From: Mycobacterium sp.
GTDB taxonomy: Bacteria > Actinomycetota > Actinomycetes > Mycobacteriales > Mycobacteriaceae
Length of the DNA stretch: 46,969 nt
Direction: 5' to 3'
Assembly: GCA_023264735.1 (NCBI GenBank)
Contig: JAHFVD010000044.1
Coordinates: 15,030-61,998, forward strand
Within the stretch, counting starts at the first letter, position 1. Each line of letters opens with the position of its first letter. Position numbers and translations under genes: made by a program. The notes beneath the pieces are model-generated. The model ran no database searches and was not told where the DNA came from. It worked only from the letters and a program-made list of their open reading frames with translations. Of the stretch, positions 1 through 8,420 are shown piece after piece.

Positions 1-28
1 GGTCGATGGTCGATGGTCGATGGTCGAT
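1..28. repeat. Four perfect tandem copies of the heptamer GGTCGAT
   Basis: The window opens with four uninterrupted copies of GGTCGAT. They fall inside the open frame of the partial NTF2-like gene that ends at 220. Seven is not a multiple of three, so gain or loss of one copy would shift that frame. The repeat may extend beyond the left edge. Confidence 0.9.
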
Positions 29-220
29 GTGGTCAGCCACCCGACCGAACCGGGCATGCCCTTCATCGGCCGTGGCCGCTACCGCGACGACTACCACCGG
101 GGCGAGGACGGCACCTGGCGTATCGCCGTCACCCGCCTGACGCGCCAGCGGCTTGATCGGCTCCCAGTGCGCGAAGACGGGACTGCGCCCGGGCTGCCCG
201 GTTCGAACGGGCCGCGGTGA
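2..220 (+). CDS. NTF2/SnoaL-like protein, C-terminal part only
   Basis: The frame is open from the left edge and ends with TGA at 218-220. The residues GRGRYRDDYHRGEDGTWRIA match the last strands of the cone-shaped NTF2/SnoaL fold, where an 'RYRD..xR.dGxWRI' pattern is usual. Such proteins are small lyases, isomerases or accessory subunits common in catabolic clusters. The start lies outside the window, so neither length nor active site can be judged. Its stop overlaps the GTG start of the next gene by four bases (GTGA), which suggests translational coupling. The four heptamer repeats encode part of the visible N-terminal segment. The fold call is fairly good; the function is unknown. Confidence 0.6.
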   Translation, partial: VDGRWSMVDVVSHPTEPGMPFIGRGRYRDDYHRGEDGTWRIAVTRLTRQRLDRLPVREDGTAPGLPGSNGPR

Positions 221-1242
221 GGTTCGGACTCACGCTCGGGGTGGATGTGCCACCGTCGCCGACGGCGTTGGTCGAGCTGGTCACCGAAGCCGAACACCTG
301 GGTTTCGCCTCGTTCTGGCTCGGCGATCACGTCGTCATCCCTCGAGTGATCGACGACGCCGCGCACCAGCTCGACGTGGGTGGTGCCGTGCGGATCGCCG
401 ACAAGACCGTAGTCGACATCTTCGAGCCGGTCGTCACCCTGGCCTATCTCGCGGGCCAGGTCCACACGATTCGACTCGGATTCAACGTCCTGGTGATCCC
501 CTATCGAAACCCGGTGCTCACGGCGAAGATGCTGTCCTCAATCGATGTGCTCTGCGCCGGCCGGCTGATGCTCGGCGCCGGCGTCGGCTGGATGGAAGGC
601 GAATTCACAGCACTGGGTGCAGCTTTCGCCCGCCGGGGCGCGGTGACCGATGAGTATCTCCAAGTGATGGTGCAGTGCTGGACCGAGGAGCATCCGAGCT
701 ACCACGGCAGGTTCTACGACCTCGCCGACATCGCGTTTCGCCCCAACCCCCAGCAGAAGCCGCATGTACCGATCTATATCGGGGGCAGCGGGGAACCTGC
801 CCTGCGCCGCGCGGCCCAGCTCGGACAAGGGTGGCTACCGCTTTTCCAGTCGCCCGATGAACTCGAGCCGAAACTGGTCCGGCTCACCGAACTCTGCGCG
901 CAAGAGCATCGTGATCCGCGCGAGCTGACCGTTATCCCGAGCATCCGGGTGCGACTCCGGCCGGAGGACGATCCGCATGGGGTGTGGTCGGGATCGGACC
1001 CGGCCGCGATCCGGCCCCTGGTCGCCGCTTACGCTGAGCTGGGAGTCCAAGAGCTAACACTGGTCATCGTCGAACCCGACCTCGACGTCGAGATGCTGCA
1101 TGACCGGCTGCGCTGGTGGGCGGCCGAGGTCTTGGTAACGCACCGACCTCAGCGACTGGCCTCATCGCCGGATGGCCAGTTGACCACGCCCGGTTCCAGT
1201 TGCACCCCCACCGTGTTGATGAAGCCGGCCATCATCCGGTAG
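217..1242 (+). CDS. LLM-class, probably F420-dependent oxidoreductase
   Basis: Starts at GTG 217, inside the stop of the upstream gene, and gives 341 residues. The N-terminus (MRFGLTLGVDVPP), then 'SFWLGDHVV', 'RIRLGFNVLVIPYRNP' in the form TIRLGFNVLVIPYRNP, 'LMLGAGVGWMEGEF' and 'PIYIGGSGEPALRRAA', follow the luciferase-like TIM barrel of the F420-dependent family. Members move hydride between F420 and alcohols, ketones or similar substrates. The last roughly 30 residues are the antisense of the convergent gene's 3' end and do not look like a family C-terminus, so the original stop was probably lost. Cofactor use is inferred from family and host, not seen directly. Confidence 0.85.
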   Translation: MRFGLTLGVDVPPSPTALVELVTEAEHLGFASFWLGDHVVIPRVIDDAAHQLDVGGAVRIADKTVVDIFEPVVTLAYLAGQVHTIRLGFNVLVIPYRNPVLTAKMLSSIDVLCAGRLMLGAGVGWMEGEFTALGAAFARRGAVTDEYLQVMVQCWTEEHPSYHGRFYDLADIAFRPNPQQKPHVPIYIGGSGEPALRRAAQLGQGWLPLFQSPDELEPKLVRLTELCAQEHRDPRELTVIPSIRVRLRPEDDPHGVWSGSDPAAIRPLVAAYAELGVQELTLVIVEPDLDVEMLHDRLRWWAAEVLVTHRPQRLASSPDGQLTTPGSSCTPTVLMKPAIIR

Positions 1243-1712
1243 AAACCCGGCAACAACACGATTTCCTCAAGCTGCGCAACGGAATACACGGCCGACAACG
1301 CGGCCCAGGTAGCGTCGGAAAGCTGTGCGGTGGCTGCCATTTCGTCGGCCGCCGCGATCATCAGTTGATCATTACCGTGCCACTGGTGGGATTCGTCCGC
1401 CGTCGCAAGAATCTCGTCTTTGGTCAGTCCCGCACTCAACGCCGTCTCGACATGGTGAGCAAAATAGTAGTCAACCCGAAACCGATGCGCCGAACGAAGT
1501 GTGATGAGTTCCCGGTCCCGGTCGGGCAGCAGACTGTGGCTCAAGAACATACCTGCGAACACCATGAATCGCTTCAACAGTCGCGGATGATGGGCGAGAA
1601 CCAAGGCCGCATTCAGCGGCTGCCCCTTGTGGTGCACCGTTTTGGCGAGGAGCTCTTGCAGCTCCGCCGGTGGATCCTTCAGCGGTTCGATACGTGGGTG
1701 AATATTGCTCAT
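1149..1712 (-). CDS. Carboxymuconolactone decarboxylase/AhpD-fold protein without CxxC
   Basis: 187 residues, all-helical, with the family core 'DRELITLRSAHRFRVDYYFA' followed by 'HHVETALSAGLTKDEI'. In redox-active AhpD proteins this region carries a CxxC pair. Here the corresponding segment reads YYFAHH, so a thiol peroxidase-type reaction is not expected. A decarboxylase/lactonase-like or non-redox role is more likely. Its ATG overlaps the stop of the upstream hydratase gene by four bases (1709-1712), so the two are probably translated together as the end of the ADH-P450-hydratase operon. Its 3' end runs 94 bases into the convergent LLM gene. Confidence 0.8.
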   Translation of the reverse strand: MSNIHPRIEPLKDPPAELQELLAKTVHHKGQPLNAALVLAHHPRLLKRFMVFAGMFLSHSLLPDRDRELITLRSAHRFRVDYYFAHHVETALSAGLTKDEILATADESHQWHGNDQLMIAAADEMAATAQLSDATWAALSAVYSVAQLEEIVLLPGFYRMMAGFINTVGVQLEPGVVNWPSGDEASR

Positions 1713-2494
1713 ACCGTGATCCTTACTGCGCTAGGCGCAAACAGTGATGGAGATTCTGGAATCGCTTGCCAGTACTGTCCCGGCGCCACGGGGAGCGCAC
1801 CCCGGGTCAGCGCACCCGTAGCCACCAGGTCGCCGGCCAGCAGGTGGGGCGCATCCGGGGCCGCAAGCAATTCCCGCAGGGCCGCGAGCGGGCCGCCCAG
1901 CACATCGACTCCGCCGCCGTGAGCCACCGGTTCGTCGTCGCAGGTCAGCGTTATCCTCAGCTCCGCCAACGATTCGGTACCGGTTTCGGCGAGCTCAATT
2001 CGCCGCTCACCCACCACCAGCCCGGCGTGGCAACCGAAGTCGGCAACCAGGTCGGCCGGCGTCAGCTGCCAGCCAGGGTAGTGGCAATCGACGAGTTCGA
2101 AGCCGAGCGCGGCCCATCCCACTGCCTGTGCGATCTCATCGCCGGTTGCGCCCGGTCCGAGTGCGTCGGCTAGACCCACCACGACCTCTGCCTCGATCCG
2201 CGGCGCCACCAGATCACCGATATGCACGTCGGTGCCCCAACCCACGGTATCCAGATACATCGGTGCCCACACCGGACAGTTCAGGCCCAAGACCGTCCAG
2301 ACCGCACGATTGGTGAGCCCAATTTTCGCACCGCACCGGATATGGCCGAGTTCAGCCCATCGCACCGAAACACGTTGAGCTACAAGATAACCAGCTTCGA
2401 GGTCGAACGAATCGTCCCGGTCGGAGGGTTTGGCGAGGGTCCGGCGTGCGCACCGGGCTGCCACGATATCGCGGGCCAGCTGGTCATGATCCAT
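1709..2494 (-). CDS. 2-keto-4-pentenoate hydratase / oxalocrotonate decarboxylase-type protein (FAH fold)
   Basis: 261 residues. The order 'HIRCGAKIGLTNRAVWTVLG', 'PRIEAEVVVGLADAL', 'FELVDCHYPGW', then 'GDLVATGALTRG' is that of the MhpD/DmpH/HsaE group. The E-x-E of IEAEVV is the usual metal-binding pair of the fumarylacetoacetate-hydrolase fold. Members add water to, or decarboxylate, dienol acids produced after ring cleavage. An SD-like GAGGA lies a few bases upstream of the ATG. It follows the P450 gene after 27 bases and overlaps the next gene by four. Hydratase and decarboxylase cannot be separated by eye. Confidence 0.85.
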   Translation of the reverse strand: MDHDQLARDIVAARCARRTLAKPSDRDDSFDLEAGYLVAQRVSVRWAELGHIRCGAKIGLTNRAVWTVLGLNCPVWAPMYLDTVGWGTDVHIGDLVAPRIEAEVVVGLADALGPGATGDEIAQAVGWAALGFELVDCHYPGWQLTPADLVADFGCHAGLVVGERRIELAETGTESLAELRITLTCDDEPVAHGGGVDVLGGPLAALRELLAAPDAPHLLAGDLVATGALTRGALPVAPGQYWQAIPESPSLFAPSAVRITV

Positions 2495-2521
2495 CGATCG
2501 TCCTCGCCAGCACCGGAGATC

Positions 2522-3754
2522 TCAGGACCAGGAGACGGTCAGCGCCTTCAGCGAGCGCAGATGCAGCGCGCCGGCCCATTCGATGGAATCCGTCTCGAGG
2601 CGCAAATTGGCGCCCATCCGCTCGGCGAACGCCTTGAAGGTCACCTGTCCTTCGAGCCTGGTCAAGGCTGCGCCCATGCAGGTATGGATGCCATGGCCGA
2701 ATGATAGATGCGGGTTCGGCGAACGGGTGATGTCGAACGCGTCAGGATTGGCGAATCGACGCGGGTCACGGTTCGCCGAAGCGATGACCCAGCGCACCCG
2801 GTCGCCGGCGCGGATCTGCTTGCCCTGCAACTCAACGTCGCTGATGACAATCCGCTCGAGGCTCTTCACCGGGGGATCAAAGCGCAGTCCCTCTTCAGTA
2901 GCCCCGCTTGCGTAGCGCTCTGGATCGGACTTCAGCAGCGCCCATTGATCCGGGTGCCGGGTGAACGCAAGCATGGCGTTGCAGATGAGGTTGATCGTTG
3001 TCTCATGGCCGGCAACCAGGATGAACGCCACATTCTGCATGACCTCTTCGTGGCTCAACGCTCCGGACGCCTCGGCCCGAGTCAGCATCGAAACGAGGTC
3101 GTCAGCGGGGTTGCGCAGGCGCTCTTCCACGATGGGCGACATGTATTCGTCCATCGCGTCCATCGCGTCCGCGATTTCACGCATCCGCGACGACGACGCC
3201 CGGGGGCCGATCAACAGATTCTCGGCGACCTCCCGGACATAGAGTCGATCCTTCTCCGGGATATCCATGAGTTCGGAAATGACGAGCAGCGGAAACGGAA
3301 TGGCGAAGTCATTGACGACATCCATCCGATTGCCCTTGACCTCCGACACCAACTGCGCGACAGCATCTTCGATGAGCGGCCGCCACCGTTTGACCGCAGC
3401 CGGGGTGAAGAACTTGTGCAAGGCGTTACGCATCTCGCGGTGCCGTGGCGGGTCGGCGGTGATGATGCGGTGCATCTGGTTGCGCTGGACAATGTTGTAG
3501 GCGTCCATGTCGGCAGGGTCGATCGGCGGGTAGGGCGGATGCGTGTCACGCTGGGGCACCTCCGACGAGAAGATCTCCGGATGCATGTTGATGTAGCTCG
3601 CGTCGTCAAAACGTGTCACGATCCATACCTGGTATCGCTCGTTCCAGTGCACCGGATCGTTCTCGCGGAGATACCCGAAGTACCCGTACGGATCGTCGTT
3701 GATATCGGGCGCGAACAAGTCCTCGTTGATGACAGGTTCACCGATCTGCGTCAT
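2522..3754 (-). CDS. Cytochrome P450
   Basis: 410 residues, normal length for a soluble bacterial P450. The I-helix oxygen-activation motif is AGHETT, the K-helix ExxR is EEGLR, and the heme-binding loop is FGHGIHTCMG with the proximal cysteine near residue 359. It should hydroxylate a hydrophobic substrate with electrons from a ferredoxin; none is adjacent, the nearest in the window being at 22343. AAGGAGA precedes the ATG at good spacing. It sits 46 bases downstream of the alcohol dehydrogenase gene and 27 bases upstream of the hydratase gene, all leftward. This suggests hydroxylation, then alcohol oxidation, then later steps in one operon. The substrate is unknown. Confidence 0.97.
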   Translation of the reverse strand: MTQIGEPVINEDLFAPDINDDPYGYFGYLRENDPVHWNERYQVWIVTRFDDASYINMHPEIFSSEVPQRDTHPPYPPIDPADMDAYNIVQRNQMHRIITADPPRHREMRNALHKFFTPAAVKRWRPLIEDAVAQLVSEVKGNRMDVVNDFAIPFPLLVISELMDIPEKDRLYVREVAENLLIGPRASSSRMREIADAMDAMDEYMSPIVEERLRNPADDLVSMLTRAEASGALSHEEVMQNVAFILVAGHETTINLICNAMLAFTRHPDQWALLKSDPERYASGATEEGLRFDPPVKSLERIVISDVELQGKQIRAGDRVRWVIASANRDPRRFANPDAFDITRSPNPHLSFGHGIHTCMGAALTRLEGQVTFKAFAERMGANLRLETDSIEWAGALHLRSLKALTVSWS

Positions 3755-3800
3755 GAGAGTCTCCTTGCATCGCCAACACTGTCCAGTACTTTTCGCGTCG

Positions 3801-4907
3801 TCACGGCTTGATCACCGCGCGCACGATCGGGGTGTCCCTGTTCTCCCACTCAGATTGTTGGAAAGCGTCGTTGACATCGTCCAGGGCAAAGTGGTGCGAC
3901 ACCAGACGGTCGAACGGCCGAGTGTTCTTGGTACGGACCAAAAAGTCGAGAATTTTAGCCAACACGATCGGGTGGTACATGGCCGATCCCATGACCCGCT
4001 TGCCCGACATCACAATGGTCGACGGGTCAAAGGCGATCTGCCGTCCGGCAAACCACAATCCGATGTCAACGAACGTACCGCCCGGACGGAGCATCGCGAT
4101 TCCCTCCGGCAGCAATGTCTCCAGACCGACCAGCTCCAGGACGACGTCGGCGCCGCGGCCACGCGTGTACTCCTTGACCGCCGCGATCCGCTCCTCCGCA
4201 GTCGTCAATTCGGCCACGTTGATCACGTAGTCCGCACCGAACTCCTTGGCGAGTTGAAGGCGGTTCTCCAGTCGGTCGATGACGATCACCCGGTCGGCGC
4301 CCATGTCCTTGGCCATCGCAGTGCCGGTTAGTCCCAAGCCACCCGCACCTTGGATCACCACGGAATCGCCCTGGCCGACGCCGGCCGAGATCAGTCCCTG
4401 CGTTACCGTCCCCATCGCGCAGTTGACCGGTGCCAACACGTCGTCGTCGAGCTCCTCGGGAACTCGAAAGAACGGCTGTCCGGGACGCACGTAGTAGTAG
4501 TCGGCGAAGGTGCCCACGAAATGCGGCTTTTCCGCCGCCGGGGGTGTCGCGACTTTGCGCACACAGAGGTTCACATCGCCACGTAGACACATGTGGCAGT
4601 TGTTGCACCCGATGATGACCGAGTGGACGATCCGATCTCCCTCGGAGATGGCTTGCCCCAGGCTGTCATGCGTGACGCCGGCGCCCGCCTTCCATACGAT
4701 GCCGGTTCCCTCATGGCCCATCGCACGCCCGCCATCGGGAATCGCGCTCGCCGCCGAGTCGCCGCGCCACATGTGCAGGTCCGAACCGCAGATCGACGAC
4801 TGGGACACCTTGACCACCAGCGCACCGGGTTCCGGGTCCGGAACCTCGTACTCCCGCAATGCAATTGGCTCCCCATAGGAGGTGAGAACCGCGAGCCTGC
4901 CTTGCAT
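3801..4907 (-). CDS. Zinc-dependent medium-chain alcohol dehydrogenase
   Basis: 368 residues. The catalytic zinc site is marked by 'SICGSDLHMW' and 'AMGHEGTG'. A structural zinc loop CNNCHMC...C follows, and the Rossmann motif is 'GAGGLGLTGTAMAKDMGA'. NAD(P)-linked oxidation of a secondary or ring alcohol to a ketone is expected; the neighbouring P450 is a plausible source of the alcohol. GGAGGTAACTCGAT lies directly before the ATG and fixes the start. This is the first gene of the leftward operon whose promoter is annotated at 4980-5024. Confidence 0.95.
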   Translation of the reverse strand: MQGRLAVLTSYGEPIALREYEVPDPEPGALVVKVSQSSICGSDLHMWRGDSAASAIPDGGRAMGHEGTGIVWKAGAGVTHDSLGQAISEGDRIVHSVIIGCNNCHMCLRGDVNLCVRKVATPPAAEKPHFVGTFADYYYVRPGQPFFRVPEELDDDVLAPVNCAMGTVTQGLISAGVGQGDSVVIQGAGGLGLTGTAMAKDMGADRVIVIDRLENRLQLAKEFGADYVINVAELTTAEERIAAVKEYTRGRGADVVLELVGLETLLPEGIAMLRPGGTFVDIGLWFAGRQIAFDPSTIVMSGKRVMGSAMYHPIVLAKILDFLVRTKNTRPFDRLVSHHFALDDVNDAFQQSEWENRDTPIVRAVIKP

Positions 4908-4979
4908 ATCGAGTTACCTCCGGAATTAGGGGGTCAGTTCAGGTTCCAGCTAGGCGGGAACCGGCCCGCACTCGTTCAA

Positions 4980-5024
4980 ATTCTATGTGCCGCGCGGAAC
5001 ATCCGTCAAGCGGGCGCCCGGTAG
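4980..5024 (-). promoter_or_regulatory. Leftward promoter with CGGGCGCCCG palindrome at the -35
   Basis: On the minus strand TTGACG (5009-5004) and TAGAAT (4985-4980) are separated by 18 bases, a good sigma-70-type match. One base upstream of the -35 is the 10-bp palindrome CGGGCGCCCG (5011-5020), extended to CTACCGGGCGCCCG. The same extended sequence occupies the same position relative to the -35 at 10057-10070. It should serve the alcohol dehydrogenase operon starting at 4907. Position upstream of the -35 fits an activator, but a repressor is also possible. Confidence 0.7.
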
Positions 5025-5123
5025 GTTAGCGGCGTCCGCAACACCTTGCAGCAAACTAAGCCGTCCCCGGCGCGCAGCAGATTCTCACCTGTTGAGTCGC
5101 CTGCTGCGCACCGGATTCAGCAC

Positions 5124-6344
5124 CTACTTGGTGATCCCGAAGCGCGCCAGCCCGTAGCATTCGATCGCATTGCCGCGCACCATCTGCCACGCCTCGTGCT
5201 CGCTGAGACCCGCAGTTTCGATCAGCTTTTCGGCCGTGCGCAGGGAATGCGGATAGGTGGAGTCGGCGTGCGGGTAGTCGACCTCGAACATAATCTGGCT
5301 CATGCCGATGATGTCGCGGTTCTTCATTCCGTGAATGTCGTCGACGACGCAGCCATAGACGCGTCCGGCCAGGTAGCTGCTCGGGCGCTCCGGGAGTCGC
5401 TGGCGCAGCTCCGGCTCGACGAGATCGGCACGCTCCCAGATGCTTTCGATCCGCTCGAGGATGTAGGGCACCCACCCAACCTGGCCTTCGCTCAGCGCGA
5501 TCTTGAGCGTCTTGTAGCGCTCCAGAACACCAGACAGCAGCCAGTCCGCGAATGCTCCCATCGCATTTTGCGCCGTCAGGGTCAACAACAGGCTAACCGG
5601 AGCATCCGGAGATGTCGTCGTCAGCTTCGAGGAGGAGCCGATGTGCATATTGATCACCGTTTCGGTCTCTTCACAGGCCGCCAGCAGCGGATCCCATGCA
5701 CCGGAGTAGATGCTGGGGAGTCCGAGGGCAGCCGGTGACTCGGAGAACGCAATGGCGTGCGAGCCCTTCGCCGCGCAACGACGTACCTCCGCCGCGGCCA
5801 ACTCGGCGTCCCACAGCGGAATGAGGGTCAACGGAATGAGCTTGCCGTAACCCGCACCGCCGCACCACTCGTCGATCATCCAGTCGTTGTAAGCCTGGAC
5901 GCACAGCAGGGCGAGGTCCTTGTCCGCGCGCTCGGCGAACGTCTGGCCACAGAATCGTGGGAAGGTCGGGAAGCACAGGCTCGCACCGACGTCATTGGCC
6001 GCCATGTCCTCGAGCCGGGCCGCCTGGTCGTAGCAGCCGGGCAGCATTTCGTCGATGGTGATGGGAGCCAGCGGACTCAGGCTCGGATCCAGGATGCGGG
6101 CCTGCGCGTAGCCCGCCGTGTGCGGATGTACAAGGTCGTCATAGAGCCACACATCGCACTCCCGCGCACCGGGTCCATCTCCTTCGATGAAGCCCTGTTT
6201 CTTCGGCTCAAGCGATACATAGCCGTATTTGCGCTCGACCCGCGGACCACGCTCGCGCAGCTTGGCCGGCAGTCGGTCCTGCCACACGTTGCGATGCTCG
6301 AGCACATGGTCGTCCACCGAAATAATCTTCAGATCACTCGACAT
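5124..6344 (-). CDS. Amidohydrolase-family (amidohydrolase_2) hydrolase or decarboxylase
   Basis: 406 residues. The N-terminal metal motif is in 'IISVDDHVLEH', a central histidine sits in 'INMHIGSSS', and the late aspartate in 'IMFEVDYPHADSTYPHS'. This is the TIM-barrel family that includes ACMSD and gamma-resorcylate decarboxylase as well as hydrolases of ring-opened acids. GAGGAGTCACT precedes the ATG. It is the last gene of the leftward run from 9976, separated from the LLM gene by 184 bases. A second, only distantly similar member is encoded at 43584-44990 in the other regulon. C-C hydrolysis and decarboxylation are both possible. Confidence 0.9.
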   Translation of the reverse strand: MSSDLKIISVDDHVLEHRNVWQDRLPAKLRERGPRVERKYGYVSLEPKKQGFIEGDGPGARECDVWLYDDLVHPHTAGYAQARILDPSLSPLAPITIDEMLPGCYDQAARLEDMAANDVGASLCFPTFPRFCGQTFAERADKDLALLCVQAYNDWMIDEWCGGAGYGKLIPLTLIPLWDAELAAAEVRRCAAKGSHAIAFSESPAALGLPSIYSGAWDPLLAACEETETVINMHIGSSSKLTTTSPDAPVSLLLTLTAQNAMGAFADWLLSGVLERYKTLKIALSEGQVGWVPYILERIESIWERADLVEPELRQRLPERPSSYLAGRVYGCVVDDIHGMKNRDIIGMSQIMFEVDYPHADSTYPHSLRTAEKLIETAGLSEHEAWQMVRGNAIECYGLARFGITK

Positions 6345-6528
6345 AGTGACTCCTCATTGTTTCGTCCCGCCAGAGCGCCGGCAGGACTGCCTTGAAATGG
6401 AACACACCCGCCGCGCATCGGCCATCGCAGGAGGGTGAGACTGATTGCATCGGCGATCTCGCCGATCTCGATGCCAGAAAGTGTCGCGGACAACGAAAAG
6501 TGCCGCGCAAGTCGATATTTCGCCCAAT

Positions 6529-7554
6529 TCATCGGGCACCCACGGCAGGAGCTGTGGACGACAGGATGGCAGCGAGCCGCTCTGGATCGTCAACGGCCCA
6601 TCCCGCATACGGCGATGTGGTGGTCACGAAGTCCGGCAGAAGGTCACCCGCGCGCTGCGGCATCTCCTCCGGAGTGCCCGCGACGATGAAATGCGACAAG
6701 AAGTCGTCATCAAGCAACCCGGCGAGACTGTCCCATTGCTGATCTCGGACGAGTTGGGCCAGTGCCGGCTGGAGTTCGGCACACCCGATGGCTTCAAGCA
6801 CCGGTAAGTACGCCGCGGTGCTGGCATAGAAGGCCAGCTGCCGGCGGGCCTGCTCCATCTGCGTCTGAAGTTGCTGCTCGTCGTCGCCCATCACCATGAA
6901 AGTGGGGCGCGAAATCTCGATGTCCGAGATGTCTCGTCCCGACTTCGCCAATCCGCGTTGCAGTGCGGGCAGGACCACACTGCGTTCGTAGGCGGCGTTC
7001 GAGAATGGATGCAGGAGCAGGCCATCGCACATTTCTCCGGCAAGTTCAACCATCATCGGCCCCACGGCGGCAAGCCAGATGGGGATTGGATGACTGTGCA
7101 TCGCGGGATGCCAGAACGGTGCACTCAGTGTGTGGGTGTAGTACGGCCCCTGGTGATCAAGCCGCTCACCAGTTCGCCAGCTCGTCCAGATCGCGCGCAG
7201 GGCCAAGATGTAGTCGCGCATCTGCCCGACCGGCTTACCCCACGGCATCGAGAATCGGCGTTCGATGTGAGCTTTGACCTGGCTGCCGAGGCCCAGGATG
7301 AACCGGCCCTCGGATTGGTCTGCCAACTGCCAGGCGGACATCGCCACCGTCATCGGGCTTCTGGCGAAAGCGACCGCTACTGCGGTGCCAACCGCCGCAT
7401 GCGAGGTTGCCAGCACCGCGGCATAGGCGCTCAGGAAGGGATCGGTCCCCTCCTCAGTGACCCAGACCCGCTGGTGTCCGGACCTTTCGGCATTGTCAGC
7501 CAGGGGGCCGACGCTGCGAAGATCCTTGGTGTGCAACACCGCATCGATTTTCAT
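6529..7554 (-). CDS. LLM-class F420-dependent oxidoreductase
   Basis: 341 residues with the family layout: 'KIDAVLHTKDLRSVGPLA', 'VWVTEEGTDPFL', 'VGTAVAVAFARSPMTVAMSA', 'RFILGLGSQVKAHIERRF' and 'PIWLAAVGPMMVELAGE'. This pattern is characteristic of the TIGR03617-like mycobacterial F420 oxidoreductases. The ATG overlaps the stop of the preceding crotonase gene by four bases (ATGA), so it is translationally coupled. Its companions suggest a reduction or oxidation step on a CoA-linked or ketone intermediate. F420 use is inferred from the family. Confidence 0.92.
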   Translation of the reverse strand: MKIDAVLHTKDLRSVGPLADNAERSGHQRVWVTEEGTDPFLSAYAAVLATSHAAVGTAVAVAFARSPMTVAMSAWQLADQSEGRFILGLGSQVKAHIERRFSMPWGKPVGQMRDYILALRAIWTSWRTGERLDHQGPYYTHTLSAPFWHPAMHSHPIPIWLAAVGPMMVELAGEMCDGLLLHPFSNAAYERSVVLPALQRGLAKSGRDISDIEISRPTFMVMGDDEQQLQTQMEQARRQLAFYASTAAYLPVLEAIGCAELQPALAQLVRDQQWDSLAGLLDDDFLSHFIVAGTPEEMPQRAGDLLPDFVTTTSPYAGWAVDDPERLAAILSSTAPAVGAR

Positions 7555-8411
7555 GCCGATGGACCGCCGTTGGACCGTTCAGTACGCAGGCCACGGAAAT
7601 CCGGCTTCGTCCTGTTACTGAACGCCGCCAAACCGTGCGCGGCATCACTCGAATTCATGTGCGCGACAGCGATACTGCGCTCCAAACGCAACGCGTCATC
7701 CAGCTCCATAGCCGCTCCCCGCAGGACCGCGTCTTTGATGGCCGCCGTCGCGAGCGAGCTTCGCTCGGCTAACACCTCGGCCATTTCGGTGGCCGTGGCA
7801 ATCACGTCCTCGTCGGGCACCACTCGGTTCACGAGCCCGGCCGCCAGCGCGTCCTGCAGGTCGATCGCCTCGCCCGTGTAAAGCATCCACAACGCCTTGC
7901 GTTTGGGGATCAGGCGGGGCAACCGCTGGGTGCTCCCCCCGCCCGGAAACAACCCGAAATTCGCATGCTGATCGCCCAGCACGGCGGACTGGCCGATCAC
8001 GACCGCGTCGCACACCTGGGTGAGTTCGAAGCCACCCGCGAGGGCGAATCCATGTACGGCGGCGATGGTCGGCTTCGGGGATGCTTCAATCGCGCCGAAT
8101 GCCTGATGCCAACGTTCCAAGAATGCATCAAATGCGCTGTCGTCTAGAGCTTTCGAAACAACCTTCAGGTCAGCACCTGCGCAGAAGCATCGGCCGTTGC
8201 CTGAAACGATGATCGCAGCCACCTGATCATCAGCCGCCGCGGTTGCAATGTGACGCTCCAGCAACTCCAGGCACTCGATGTCGAGCGCATTGAGCTTGTC
8301 GGGCCGGTTCAGCGTGATGTGGGCGACTGCCCCCAGACGGCGGTAGGACACCTTCGCGTCCTGTCCGGCCGGCGATGGTGACGGCGCTGCCGACTCCGCA
8401 TCAATACTCAC
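7551..8411 (-). CDS. Enoyl-CoA hydratase/isomerase (crotonase) family protein
   Basis: 286 residues, GTG start at 8411 with AGGAG upstream. Oxyanion-hole segments are 'GRCFCAGADLK' and 'GFALAGGFELTQVCD'. The glutamate equivalent to Glu144 of rat crotonase is present (GGFEL), but the Glu164 position reads His in 'QHANFGLFPGG'. A classical syn hydratase with both acids is therefore unlikely; isomerase or hydrolase chemistry is possible. An extra N-terminal stretch of about 20 polar residues precedes the domain. It lies between an SDR gene (9-base gap) and an LLM gene (4-base overlap). Confidence 0.92.
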   Translation of the reverse strand: MSIDAESAAPSPSPAGQDAKVSYRRLGAVAHITLNRPDKLNALDIECLELLERHIATAAADDQVAAIIVSGNGRCFCAGADLKVVSKALDDSAFDAFLERWHQAFGAIEASPKPTIAAVHGFALAGGFELTQVCDAVVIGQSAVLGDQHANFGLFPGGGSTQRLPRLIPKRKALWMLYTGEAIDLQDALAAGLVNRVVPDEDVIATATEMAEVLAERSSLATAAIKDAVLRGAAMELDDALRLERSIAVAHMNSSDAAHGLAAFSNRTKPDFRGLRTERSNGGPSA

Positions 8412-8420
8412 GAACCACTC

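Noticed and set aside
6449..6466. ATCGGCGA/TCGCCGAT inverted repeat between the LLM and amidohydrolase genes
   Set aside because: The arms are short with a two-base centre and are made of codon-like CG repeats common in this GC-rich DNA. No second copy or promoter context was seen.
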